Source of the DNA: Streptomyces sp. NRRL F-6676
GTDB taxonomy: Bacteria > Actinomycetota > Actinomycetes > Streptomycetales > Streptomycetaceae
Assembly: GCF_000725625.1 (NCBI RefSeq)
Contig: NZ_JOHS01000011.1
Coordinates: 62,001 to 126,000, forward strand
DNA length: 64,000 nucleotides
Direction of reading: 5' to 3'
Shown here piece by piece: positions 1-7,698 of this stretch. The position numbers and the translations under genes are program-made. Under the pieces are notes generated by a model. It saw nothing but the letters and a program-made list of their open reading frames with translations, searched no databases and was not told the origin of the DNA. Every line of letters starts with the position of its first letter. Positions within the stretch are counted from its first letter, which is position 1.

Positions 1-1
1 C

Positions 2-232
2 GCGTTCGAGGCGCTGCGCGCCTGGCGCGCCGACCAGGCCCGCGAACAGGGCGTCCCCGCGTACATCATCTTCCACGACGCGACCCTCCGCGAGATCGCG
101 ACGGCCCGCCCCACCACGGTGGCGGAACTGGGCGCGATCAGCGGAGTGGGCGAGAAGAAACTGGCGACGTACGGGGAGGGGGTACTGGGGGCGTTGGCGT
201 CCGTGTCGGGAGCGGCGGAGGAGGAGATATAG
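2..232 (+). CDS. recQ: RecQ-type DNA helicase, C-terminal end (partial)
   Basis: Only the last 76 residues are in the window; the gene begins upstream of base 1. The stretch reads as an HRDC domain: it opens with FEALRAWRADQAREQGVPAY and ends with a helix-hairpin signature (LGAISGVGEKKLATYG) that in RecQ helicases contacts nucleic acid and tunes unwinding. The stop is TAG at 230-232. The following operon converges on it from the minus strand. The HRDC domain also occurs in RNase D and in UvrD/Rep-like helicases of actinobacteria, so the full-length identity rests on the missing part. Confidence 0.7.
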   Translation, partial: AFEALRAWRADQAREQGVPAYIIFHDATLREIATARPTTVAELGAISGVGEKKLATYGEGVLGALASVSGAAEEEI

Positions 233-257
233 CCGCGCCGGGCGCGTTCCGCGAGGG

Positions 258-420
258 GCCGGGGCCCCGTCAGAGGCGCGGGGCTGTATTGGATCCGCGG
301 CTCCGCCGCGGCGGGTGCGAGCAACCACGACGGACCCGCGCTCGCGGGGAGGGCCGAGCCCCGTCAGGGGCGCGGGGAACTGCGCGAGCAACCACTGACC
401 CACCCGCACCCGCGCACGCA
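258..420. repeat. dispersed Streptomyces intergenic repeat (two partial copies)
   Basis: This gap between convergent genes carries two partial copies of a palindromic unit of the form CCCCGTCAGGGGCGCGGGG followed by AACTGCGCGAGCAACCAC (near 264-330 and 355-403). The same unit recurs at 27681-27720. The core CCCCGTCAGGGGCG can fold and may act as a terminator for either flanking gene. Units like this are common between Streptomyces genes. Confidence 0.6.
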
Positions 421-437
421 CCGAGCCCCCCGAGCTC

Positions 438-3251
438 TCAGGCGCCCCCGACCCGTGCCGCATACGCACGGACGTCCGCGTCCGTATCCGTAACGGCCGT
501 GGCCAGCGCCGCCCGCGCGGCCGCCACGGCGCCGGGCCCGCCGGCCGCTTCGGGCGCGCCCGGCACCCCGCGCTCCGTATGCCGGAGCAACGCCAGCACC
601 GCCGCCTTGCGGACGTCCGCGTTGGGGTCGGCCAGGGCCTTGGCCAGCGCGGGGACCGCGACGTCGGGGTCCGCGGCGCCCAGCGCGGTCGCGGCACCCA
701 CCCGCACCTGCCACGCACCGTCGGCCAGCGCGGCGACGGCCCGCCCGGCGAACGGCGCCGAGCATCCCGTGGCCGCCAGCGCCTCGAAGGCCGCCCCGCG
801 CACCAGGGCGTCCGGGTCGCCGGTGAGCGGCTCCAGCGCGGCGAGGAGGCCGCCCGCACCGGAGCCGGCGGACGCGGACACTCCGACCGTGCCCAGCGTG
901 GCCAGGGCCTTGGCCACCGCGACCCGGACCTCGCGGGAGGAGTCGGCGGCGGCCCGGGCCAGGGGGCCGGCCGCGTCCACGGACACCAGGGCGCGGACCG
1001 CCTCGACGCGGACGGCGATGTCCGCGTCGTCCAACGCCCCGGCGTAGATCCCGGCGTCGCCCAGGCGCAGGGCGCGCAGGACGTCGAGGGCGGCGGCCTT
1101 GACGACGGGGTCGGGCCCGGCGAGGGCGTGGACGAGGGGCTCGCGCAGGGCCGGCTCCGCCGGGAGCGTCTCCACGAGCTCCCGCAGCGAGGCGGCGGCG
1201 GTGGCGCGCACGTCGGCGTCGGCGTCGGACAGGGCACCGGCGAGCGCCGGCCCGGTACCGGGCGGCACGGTCTCGGTGAGGACGGTGACCGCGACCCGGC
1301 GCACCGGGGCGGCCGGGTCGCCGAGGAAGGGCAGCAGGGCGTCGAGATCGGGTTCCTCCTCGGCGAGGGCGAGAAGCCCGAGCAGCCGGGGCGAGGCCAA
1401 CGCCTCGGCGCCTCCGCCCACGCCGCCCGCACCGGCGTCACCGGCCGCCGCGTCGGCCGGACCGCCGGCCGCGACCGGTGCCGCGTCCCGCGCGCCGGCC
1501 GTGGCGACCTGCTCGGGATGGACCTCGCCGAGCAGCCGGGCGGGGCCGCCGGTCGGGGTGAAGCCCTCGACCGGCACCAGGTACGGCTCGACCGGCCGTG
1601 CCGTGAAGACCATCGAACCGGAGGGGGACTTGTGCAGATCGAGATGGTGGAACCAGGAGTCGTCGTCGCGCGCGGGGATGTCGACGCGCTCGTGGTAGAG
1701 GCCCCAGCGGGACTCCGTACGGGCCAGCGAGGACCGCGCGGCCATCTCCGCGCAGTCGCGGATGAAGGAGACCTCGGCGCAGCGCATCAGCTCGTGCGGG
1801 GTGCGCGCGCCCATCGACGCGATGTCACCGCGCATCCGCTCGAACGCCTCCAGCGCCAGCGACAGCCGGGCCCCCGACTTCGGCGGTGCCACGTAGTCGT
1901 TGACGAAGCGGCGCAGCTTGTACTCGACCTGGGTCTGCGGCGGACCGTCCGGATGGCGCAGCGGACGGTAGATCAGCTCGTGCGCCTCGCGCACCTGGTC
2001 GTCCGGCAACTCGCCCCGGTAGGCCGTGTACTGGGCGGCGTCCGCACCCGCGAGATCGCCGAAGACGAACGCGCCGATCATGTAGTTGTGCGGCACGCAC
2101 GCCATGTCACCGGCGGCGTACAGCCGGGGCACGGTCGTACGGGCGTGGTCGTCGACGCGGACCCCGGAGGCGGAGTGGCCGCTGCACAGGCCGATCTCGG
2201 AGATGTGCATCTCGACGTCGTGGGTGCGGTAGTCGTGGCCGCGCCCGGCGTGAAAGGTGCCGCGGGTGGGGCGCTCGGTGGAGTGCAGGATCGACTCCAG
2301 CGCCGAGACCGACTCCTCGGGCAGATGGCTCAGCTTCAGGTACACCGGCCCCCGGTCGCTGGCCACCTCCGCCGCGAACTCGGACATCATCTGTCCCGAC
2401 CAGTAGTCGGAGTCGACGAAGCGTTCGCCGTGCCGGTTGACCTGGTAGCCGCCGAACGGATTGGCGACGTAGGCGCAGGCGGGGCCGTTGTAGTCCTTGA
2501 TCAGCGGGTTGATCTGGAAGCACTCGATGCCGGTGAGCTCGGCGCCCGCGTGGTACGCCATGGAGTAGCCGTCACCGGCGTTGGTGGGGTTCTCGTAGGT
2601 GCCGTAGAGGTAGCCGGAGGCGGGCAGGCCGAGCCGGCCGGCGGCGCCGGTGGCGAGGATCACCGCCCCCGCGCGGACGGTGACGAACCGCCCGGAGCGG
2701 GTGTGGAAGCCCGCCGCGCCCACGGCCCGGCCCCCGGCCGTCAGCACGCGCACCGGCATCACCCGGTTCTCGATGCGGATCCGCTCCCGCATCTCGCGCC
2801 GCCGCAACTGCCGGTAGAGGACCTTCTTGACGTCCTTGCCCTCCGGCATCGGCAGCACGTACGAACCCGAGCGGTGCACCTGCCGCACCGCGTACTCGCC
2901 GTGCTCGTCCTTCTCGAACTTCACCCCGTACGACTCCAGCCGCCGCACCATGTCGAAGCCGCGGGTGGCGGTCTGGCGGACGGTGGACTGGTCGACGATG
3001 CCGTCGTTGGCGCGGGTGATCTCGGCGACGTAGTCGTCCGGCTCGGCACGGCCGGGGATGACCGCGTTGTTGACGCCGTCCATGCCCATGGCGAGCGCGC
3101 CGGAGTGCCGGACGTGCGCCTTCTCCAGCAGCAGTACGTCCGCGCCGTGCTCGGCGGCCGTCAGCGCCGCCATCGTGCCGGCCGTGCCGCCGCCGATGAC
3201 CAGGACGTCGCAGGACAGCTCTTCGGCGTCGGTGAGGGCGGGGATGTCCAC
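438..3251 (-). CDS. AprA-like FAD flavoprotein (fumarate reductase/APS reductase superfamily) fused to HEAT repeats
   Basis: 937 aa. Residues 1-560 are a succinate dehydrogenase/fumarate reductase/adenylylsulfate reductase flavoprotein: a dinucleotide-binding loop VLVIGGGTAG at 16-25, an acidic EK ending the second strand, an SGALAMGMDG segment at 50, and GHSASG at 358 followed by TTVPRLYAAGD. GHSASG and the order of motifs resemble AprA more than FrdA/SdhA. Residues about 615-937 are alpha-helical HEAT repeats of roughly 31 residues (units such as LSDADADVRATAAASLRELV), joined by an Ala/Gly-rich linker. It is last in a leftward operon, 12 bp after the ABC ATPase; an AprB-like ferredoxin is encoded upstream in the same operon. 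Inferred role: two-subunit oxidoreductase acting on the imported substrate. The substrate is not visible from sequence. Confidence 0.8.
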   Translation of the reverse strand: MDIPALTDAEELSCDVLVIGGGTAGTMAALTAAEHGADVLLLEKAHVRHSGALAMGMDGVNNAVIPGRAEPDDYVAEITRANDGIVDQSTVRQTATRGFDMVRRLESYGVKFEKDEHGEYAVRQVHRSGSYVLPMPEGKDVKKVLYRQLRRREMRERIRIENRVMPVRVLTAGGRAVGAAGFHTRSGRFVTVRAGAVILATGAAGRLGLPASGYLYGTYENPTNAGDGYSMAYHAGAELTGIECFQINPLIKDYNGPACAYVANPFGGYQVNRHGERFVDSDYWSGQMMSEFAAEVASDRGPVYLKLSHLPEESVSALESILHSTERPTRGTFHAGRGHDYRTHDVEMHISEIGLCSGHSASGVRVDDHARTTVPRLYAAGDMACVPHNYMIGAFVFGDLAGADAAQYTAYRGELPDDQVREAHELIYRPLRHPDGPPQTQVEYKLRRFVNDYVAPPKSGARLSLALEAFERMRGDIASMGARTPHELMRCAEVSFIRDCAEMAARSSLARTESRWGLYHERVDIPARDDDSWFHHLDLHKSPSGSMVFTARPVEPYLVPVEGFTPTGGPARLLGEVHPEQVATAGARDAAPVAAGGPADAAAGDAGAGGVGGGAEALASPRLLGLLALAEEEPDLDALLPFLGDPAAPVRRVAVTVLTETVPPGTGPALAGALSDADADVRATAAASLRELVETLPAEPALREPLVHALAGPDPVVKAAALDVLRALRLGDAGIYAGALDDADIAVRVEAVRALVSVDAAGPLARAAADSSREVRVAVAKALATLGTVGVSASAGSGAGGLLAALEPLTGDPDALVRGAAFEALAATGCSAPFAGRAVAALADGAWQVRVGAATALGAADPDVAVPALAKALADPNADVRKAAVLALLRHTERGVPGAPEAAGGPGAVAAARAALATAVTDTDADVRAYAARVGGA

Positions 3252-3262
3252 GGGGCTGCCTC

Positions 3263-4123
3263 TCAGTTCTTGGGGGGAGCGGAGGAATCGGCGGGGGCGG
3301 AGGAATCCGCTCCGGGCTCCCGGCGGTCCCCCAGCGACTCCAGGACCGTGCGCCGCAGGGCGACGCGGGCCGGGTCGTCGTGGGCGGACCGGTCGCGGGG
3401 GCGCGGGACCTCGCGCACGCCGAGCAGCCGGCCCGCGCCGAGCAGCGCCACCCGGTCGCCGAGGAACAGCGCCTCGTCCACGTCGTGGGTGACGAAGACG
3501 ACCGTGGCGCCGGTGCCGCGGAGCACGTCCACCAGCAGGTCCTGCATCCCCGCGCGGGTCTGGGCGTCCAGCGCGCCGAAGGGCTCGTCCATCAGGACGG
3601 CACGCGGGGCCGCCGCCAGCGCGCGGGCGAGCTGGGCGCGCTGGCGCTGCCCGCCGGAGACCCGGTGCGGCAGCTTCCGCGCCTGCTCGGTGAGGCCGAC
3701 CCGGCCCAGCCAGGCCTCCGCCTGCGTCCGGCGCTCGGCGCGGGTCAGTCCGGCGATGGCGAGCGGGAGTTCGACGTTGGCGCGCAGGGTGCGCCAGGGC
3801 AGCAGGGCGTCCTCCTGGAAGACCAGGGCGCGTTCGGCGGCAGGGCCGGTGAGCGGCAGGCCGTCCTGCTCCACCGTTCCGTCGAGTGCCGGGAGCAGCC
3901 CGGCGAGGGTGCGCAGCAGCGTCGACTTGCCGCAGCCGGAGGGGCCGACGACGGTGAGGATCTCGCCGGGCGCCACGTCGAGGCCGACGCCGGCGAGCGC
4001 GGGCGCGCCGGGCCTGCCGAGGGCGGCGCCCCGGAGCGCGAGCCCCGCACCGCGCGCCGGGGCCGCCGCGACGGCTCCGGGCACGGTGCCGGATGCCCGG
4101 CGGACGTCAGATGAGCTGGTCAT
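3263..4123 (-). CDS. ABC transporter ATP-binding protein, SsuB/TauB/NrtD type
   Basis: 286 aa, the ATPase of an anion (sulfonate, taurine, nitrate) importer. Walker A GPSGCGKST is near residue 59, the signature VSGGQRQR near 153, and Walker B VLMDEPFGALDAQTR near 175, followed by the switch His in FVTHDVDEAL. The LMDEPFGALD wording is typical of the SsuB/TauB branch. The ATG at 4123 overlaps the permease stop by 17 bp, so the two are translationally coupled. A short Ala/Pro-rich N-terminal extension precedes the domain. It works at the inner face of the membrane with the permease and lipoprotein encoded just upstream. Confidence 0.88.
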   Translation of the reverse strand: MTSSSDVRRASGTVPGAVAAAPARGAGLALRGAALGRPGAPALAGVGLDVAPGEILTVVGPSGCGKSTLLRTLAGLLPALDGTVEQDGLPLTGPAAERALVFQEDALLPWRTLRANVELPLAIAGLTRAERRTQAEAWLGRVGLTEQARKLPHRVSGGQRQRAQLARALAAAPRAVLMDEPFGALDAQTRAGMQDLLVDVLRGTGATVVFVTHDVDEALFLGDRVALLGAGRLLGVREVPRPRDRSAHDDPARVALRRTVLESLGDRREPGADSSAPADSSAPPKN

Positions 4124-5003
4124 GCGGGACCGCCTCCTCGGTGGTCGGCTGCTGCGGCAGGGAACCGGAAGCGGTGCGCGTACGGACCGCCCGGGACGCC
4201 CGGGAACCGCGCGGCGCCCGGGGCGTCCGTGCGCCGGGTACGTACGACGTACGCGGCAGCCAGCGCGTGAGCCGGCGCCCCAGCAGCTCCACGGCGGTGG
4301 ACGTGACCCAGCCGAGGACGCCGATGGTGACCATGCCGACGAACACGCCGGGGTAGTCGACGACGGTGTAGTCCTGCCAGGTGCGGTAGCCGACGCCGTA
4401 CTGGCCGGAGATCATCTCGGCGGAGATCACGCAGATCCAGGACACCCCGATGCCGACCGAGAGCCCGCCGAAGATGCCGGGCAGCGCCCCCGGCAGCACC
4501 ACCGAGCCCAGCACCCGCCACCGGCCGCCGCCCATGGTCCGCACCGCCTCCTCCCAGACCGGGACCAGCGCGCGCACCGCGTGCCGGGTGGAGACCAGGA
4601 CCGGGAAGAAGGCGGCGGTGCAGGTGATGAAGACGATGCCCTGCTCGTTGGAGGGGAACAGGAGGATGGCGACGGGGACCAGGGCGATCGCCGGGACCGG
4701 GCGGATCACCTCCAGGACCGGGCCGAGCAGATCCTCGGCGAGCCGCGAGCGGGCCACCAGCACGCCCGCCGCGACCCCGAGCACGGCCGCGAGGACGAAG
4801 CCGAGGACGATCCGGGTGAGGCTGTCGGTGAGGTCGGTCCAGTAGTCGGGTCCGGACAGCCGGTCGGCGAAGGCGCGGGCCACGTCGGTGACGGTGGGGA
4901 ACTGCGAGAAGCGCAGCCACACGTCGACGTCGTAGGCGGTCAGCACCTGCCAGAGGCCGAGGGCGGCGGCGAGCGAGGCGATCCGCAGCAGATACCGGGT
5001 CAT
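4107..5003 (-). CDS. ABC transporter permease, SsuC/TauC type
   Basis: 298 aa integral membrane protein with about six hydrophobic segments; the first starts directly after the N-terminus (MTRYLLRIASLAAALGLWQ). The EAA-type coupling loop is seen as EEAVRTMGGGRWRVLGSVVLPGALPGI, matching the binding-protein-dependent permease family. The ATG at 5001-5003 is chosen because it overlaps the stop of the binding-protein gene (ATGA) and starts right at the first membrane segment; a longer in-frame reading to 5144 lies inside the upstream gene. The C-terminal tail is Arg/Pro-rich and cytoplasmic. Confidence 0.87.
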   Translation of the reverse strand: MTRYLLRIASLAAALGLWQVLTAYDVDVWLRFSQFPTVTDVARAFADRLSGPDYWTDLTDSLTRIVLGFVLAAVLGVAAGVLVARSRLAEDLLGPVLEVIRPVPAIALVPVAILLFPSNEQGIVFITCTAAFFPVLVSTRHAVRALVPVWEEAVRTMGGGRWRVLGSVVLPGALPGIFGGLSVGIGVSWICVISAEMISGQYGVGYRTWQDYTVVDYPGVFVGMVTIGVLGWVTSTAVELLGRRLTRWLPRTSYVPGARTPRAPRGSRASRAVRTRTASGSLPQQPTTEEAVPHDQLI

Positions 5004-6340
5004 GAGGCCAGCTCCCGCGCCGTCGCGTACGAGACGGTACGGGCGCCCGCGTGCGCGGCGGTGTACGCCTTCGCGGTGTCCGGGGTGACGAACGGCAGCA
5101 GCCGGCCGCCGTCGGCCACCCACACCGCCTTGTCGGCGAACCACAGGGTGCCGGTGGCGGTGTCGGGCACGTAGGCCGCGCGGAGGTCCTTGCCGTGCCC
5201 GGCCGTGTACTTCAGCAGGGCGTCAGGGGAGCGGAAGCGCTTGGTGGCGTCGGCGCCCTTGGGCCAGGCCTCGCTCGCGGCGGCGGGCGGGCCGGCGGCG
5301 AGCCTCTTGGCGTAGGAGGCGCCGAGGGCCTTCTTGACATAGGAGTCGTCGACGAAGGAGTCCACGTCGATGTCGCCGGTCAGCTTGGCGGCCTTCAGGA
5401 TCGAGACGTCCTGCTTCAGCGCGGAGATCAACCGCGGTTTGACGCTGGGGTCGAAGGTGGCGATGCCGTGGGCGCCGTTGTAGAGGTAGACGACCTCGGC
5501 GGGCAGCCCGGTGGCCTTGGCGACCTTCTCGGCGGCGGCCACCGGGTGGTCGTCGAGGTAGTCGGTCGCCTCCGTCTGGGCCTTGAGGAACGCCTGAAGG
5601 ACGGCGGGGCGCCGCTCGGCGAAATCCTTGACGACGGTGACGCCGTGGAAGGTGGGCAGGTTCAGCTCGGCGCCGTCGTACAGGGCCTTGGCCTTGCCCT
5701 GGTAGGCGAGCAGTCCGGGCCAGGCGACGAACTGCGAGAGGGCGTCGACGCTGCCCGAGGAGAGCGCCGAGGCACCCACCGCAGGCTGCTGGTTGAGCTT
5801 CTCGACGCCCTTGTCCGGGTCGATCCCGGCGCGTTGCAGGGCGCGGACGAGTGTGCCGTCGGCGGCGGAGCCGATGCTGGTGGAGACCTTCTTGCCCTTG
5901 AGGTCCTTCAGGGAGGCGAGCGTCGAGTCCGGGTCGGTGACGATGGTGTTGAGGCCGCCGCGGAGGTTGTAGCCGGTGACGGAGACCAGCCGGGTCGGCT
6001 TGTTGAGCTGCGTGCCGCGGGCCGCGTTGATCAGCAGCGGGAAGTCGCCCATCGAGCCGATGTCGATCTTCCCGGCGGTCATCTGCGCGGTGATCGGGGC
6101 GCCGGTGGCGTAGTCCTGCCACTGGACCTTGTAGTGCTTGCCGTCGCCGAGGGAGTTCAGCTCCTTCTCAAAGTAGCCGAGGGAGCGCAGCAGTGTGCCG
6201 GCGGTGACGGTGTTGATGGTCTTGGACTGGTAGCCGACGGTGACGGTGACCGTGGAGCCGTCCCCGGCCGCCGCGTTGCCGCCGCAGGCGGTGAGCGGCA
6301 GCAGGAGCACGGCGGCCGCGGCGGCTGCCTTGGGTTTCAT
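5000..6340 (-). CDS. ABC transporter substrate-binding lipoprotein, SsuA/NrtA/TauA type
   Basis: 446 aa. A lipoprotein signal peptide ends in the lipobox LTAC with Cys19, so the mature protein is anchored outside the membrane. The body has SsuA-like features: VTVGYQSKTINTVTAGTL near the N-terminus, a GDFPLL segment, then KDLKGKKVSTSIGSAADG, the typical lobe-linking region of the NMT1/SsuA fold. At about 420 mature residues it is longer than usual for SsuA (about 300), with an extra C-terminal lobe. Its gene sits between the ferredoxin and permease genes in the same operon. The likely ligand is an oxyanion or sulfonate; this is inferred from family only. Confidence 0.85.
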   Translation of the reverse strand: MKPKAAAAAAVLLLPLTACGGNAAAGDGSTVTVTVGYQSKTINTVTAGTLLRSLGYFEKELNSLGDGKHYKVQWQDYATGAPITAQMTAGKIDIGSMGDFPLLINAARGTQLNKPTRLVSVTGYNLRGGLNTIVTDPDSTLASLKDLKGKKVSTSIGSAADGTLVRALQRAGIDPDKGVEKLNQQPAVGASALSSGSVDALSQFVAWPGLLAYQGKAKALYDGAELNLPTFHGVTVVKDFAERRPAVLQAFLKAQTEATDYLDDHPVAAAEKVAKATGLPAEVVYLYNGAHGIATFDPSVKPRLISALKQDVSILKAAKLTGDIDVDSFVDDSYVKKALGASYAKRLAAGPPAAASEAWPKGADATKRFRSPDALLKYTAGHGKDLRAAYVPDTATGTLWFADKAVWVADGGRLLPFVTPDTAKAYTAAHAGARTVSYATARELAS

Positions 6341-6377
6341 GAGGGTTCGGGCCTCTCGCCGGAGCGGGTCGATGAGT

Positions 6378-6605
6378 TCAGCGGAGCAGGTAGGGCATGT
6401 TGACCGTGACGGCTCCGGTGGGACACCGGGCCGCGCACGGGCCGCAGTACCAGCACTCGTCGACGTGCATGTACGCCTTGCCGTTGCTCTCGTCGATGGC
6501 GAGGGAGTCCAGCGGGCACATGTCCACGCAGAGCGTGCAGCCGTCGATGCACTTGGACTCGTCGATGGTCACGGGCACGTCGGCCCGCTGGGGCGCCAAG
6601 GCCAT
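6378..6605 (-). CDS. AprB-like 2[4Fe-4S] ferredoxin subunit
   Basis: 75 aa with two four-cysteine clusters: C-IDG-C-TL-C-VDM-C-P in the first half and C-WY-C-GP-C-AAR-C-PTGA in the second. The second cluster in the context DECWYCGPCAARCPTGAVT resembles the second cluster of adenylylsulfate reductase beta subunit (AprB), although the long AprB C-terminal tail is absent. It should pass electrons to or from the AprA-like flavoprotein at the end of this operon. The ATG at 6605 follows an AT-richer spacer after the GntR gene; the stop is 37 bp before the lipoprotein start. Confidence 0.82.
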   Translation of the reverse strand: MALAPQRADVPVTIDESKCIDGCTLCVDMCPLDSLAIDESNGKAYMHVDECWYCGPCAARCPTGAVTVNMPYLLR

Positions 6606-6704
6606 GGCTGTCTCCGATGAGGTCGTACGACGGAAGAGGACGAAGAGGATGGAGAGGATGGAGAGGGCAAGGGGGGCGGAGAAGGCGGAGGGGCGGAGGG
6701 GGGA

Positions 6705-7490
6705 TTAATGCAGGGAGCGGCGCAGCTGGCCGCTCATGGTGATGCGGTCGCCGCGGAAGCGGATGAACTCCAGGTCGACGGGGCGGCCGTCGGCGAGGTG
6801 GGTCAGCCGCTCCAGCATCAGGACGGCGGCGCCGCGCGGCGCCTGGAGCACGGCGGCGGAGTGGGCGTCCGCGTTCACCGCCTCCAGGGTGATGTCGGCG
6901 TGGCCGAGCGGCTGCCCGGTCACGGCCTCCAGGAGCCGGAACACGTCGGTGTGCTCCAGGTCGGCGCCGAGCAGGGAGGTGCCGATGTCGAGGGGGACGT
7001 AGGTGAGGTCGAGGGAGAGCGGAAGGCCGTTCAGACGGCGCAGGCGCTCGATGCAGAGGACGTCGGCGCCGGCCGGGAGGCGGAGCCGCTCGGCCACCGG
7101 GGCGGGCGCCGCGGCGGGGCCCATGGTGCGGACCTCGTTGGTGACGTCGCCGTGTTCGTGCAGGGTTTCCGCGAGGCCCATCAGCCGGTCGAGGCCGTGC
7201 GGGTACTTGCGGGCCACGACGACCGTGCCGACGCCGGGGAGCCGGTCCACCAGGCGCTCGGCGCGCAGCAGGTCCAGGGCCTGGCGGACGGTGTTGCGGG
7301 AGGCGGCGTACTCGGTGCCGAGGGCGGCCTCGTGGGGGAGGGAGCCGGTGGGGAAGCCGCCGGTCAGGATCTGCCGGCGCAGCAGGTCGGCGAGCTGCCG
7401 CGCCCGGTCCGCGCGCAGCCGGCGCCGGCGGGCGGCGACGGTGGTCGCGCCCTGGCCGGCGTGGTCCCGGATGCGGTCGGTGGGTGGCAT
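6705..7490 (-). CDS. GntR-family transcriptional regulator with UTRA effector domain
   Basis: 261 aa. An N-terminal winged helix (about 27-95; LADLLRRQILTGGFPTGSLP, then AASRNTVRQALDLLRAERLV) is followed by a UTRA/HutC ligand domain (about 110-255) with LCIERLRRLNGLPLSLDLTYV and the closing LEFIRFRGDRITM. This is the HutC/FarR subgroup of GntR. It is the first gene of the leftward Apr-like/ABC cluster and is the obvious local regulator, probably responding to a small molecule handled by the system. The ATG at 7490 is the first start before the wing and leaves an Arg-rich N-terminal arm. Confidence 0.85.
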   Translation of the reverse strand: MPPTDRIRDHAGQGATTVAARRRRLRADRARQLADLLRRQILTGGFPTGSLPHEAALGTEYAASRNTVRQALDLLRAERLVDRLPGVGTVVVARKYPHGLDRLMGLAETLHEHGDVTNEVRTMGPAAAPAPVAERLRLPAGADVLCIERLRRLNGLPLSLDLTYVPLDIGTSLLGADLEHTDVFRLLEAVTGQPLGHADITLEAVNADAHSAAVLQAPRGAAVLMLERLTHLADGRPVDLEFIRFRGDRITMSGQLRRSLH

Positions 7491-7613
7491 GCGGGGAACC
7501 CTACTGAAACAGTGGGGTATGGGGTGTTGCCGGAGTGTTGCGCCATGTGGGGGAGCGTCAGATCACGGGCTGACCTGGGGTTTCGCGGGGGAGGGGGTGA
7601 GATGCGCCACCGG

Positions 7614-7675
7614 GACGGCCTCTCCTCGCCGCCGTGACGGCCTCTCCCCGCCGCCGTGACGGCCTCTTCCGGCCC
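7614..7675. repeat. 22-bp tandem repeat, about 2.8 copies
   Basis: Units of GACGGCCTCTCCCCGCCGCC plus GT start at 7614, 7636 and 7658; the third degenerates at its end. They lie in the 208-bp gap between the GntR start and the fumarylacetoacetase stop. No function is evident; a role in ending fumarylacetoacetase transcription is possible. Confidence 0.6.
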
Positions 7676-7698
7676 TCTCTCCCGCCGCGTTCCGCGCC

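Noticed and set aside
579..5174. A 1531-codon rightward open frame opposite the Apr-like operon, and similar giant frames at 12650-15523 and 39332-41563
   Set aside because: They lie antisense to well-identified genes and read as Arg/Gly/Pro/Asp-rich strings; high GC at third positions removes stop codons on the other strand.
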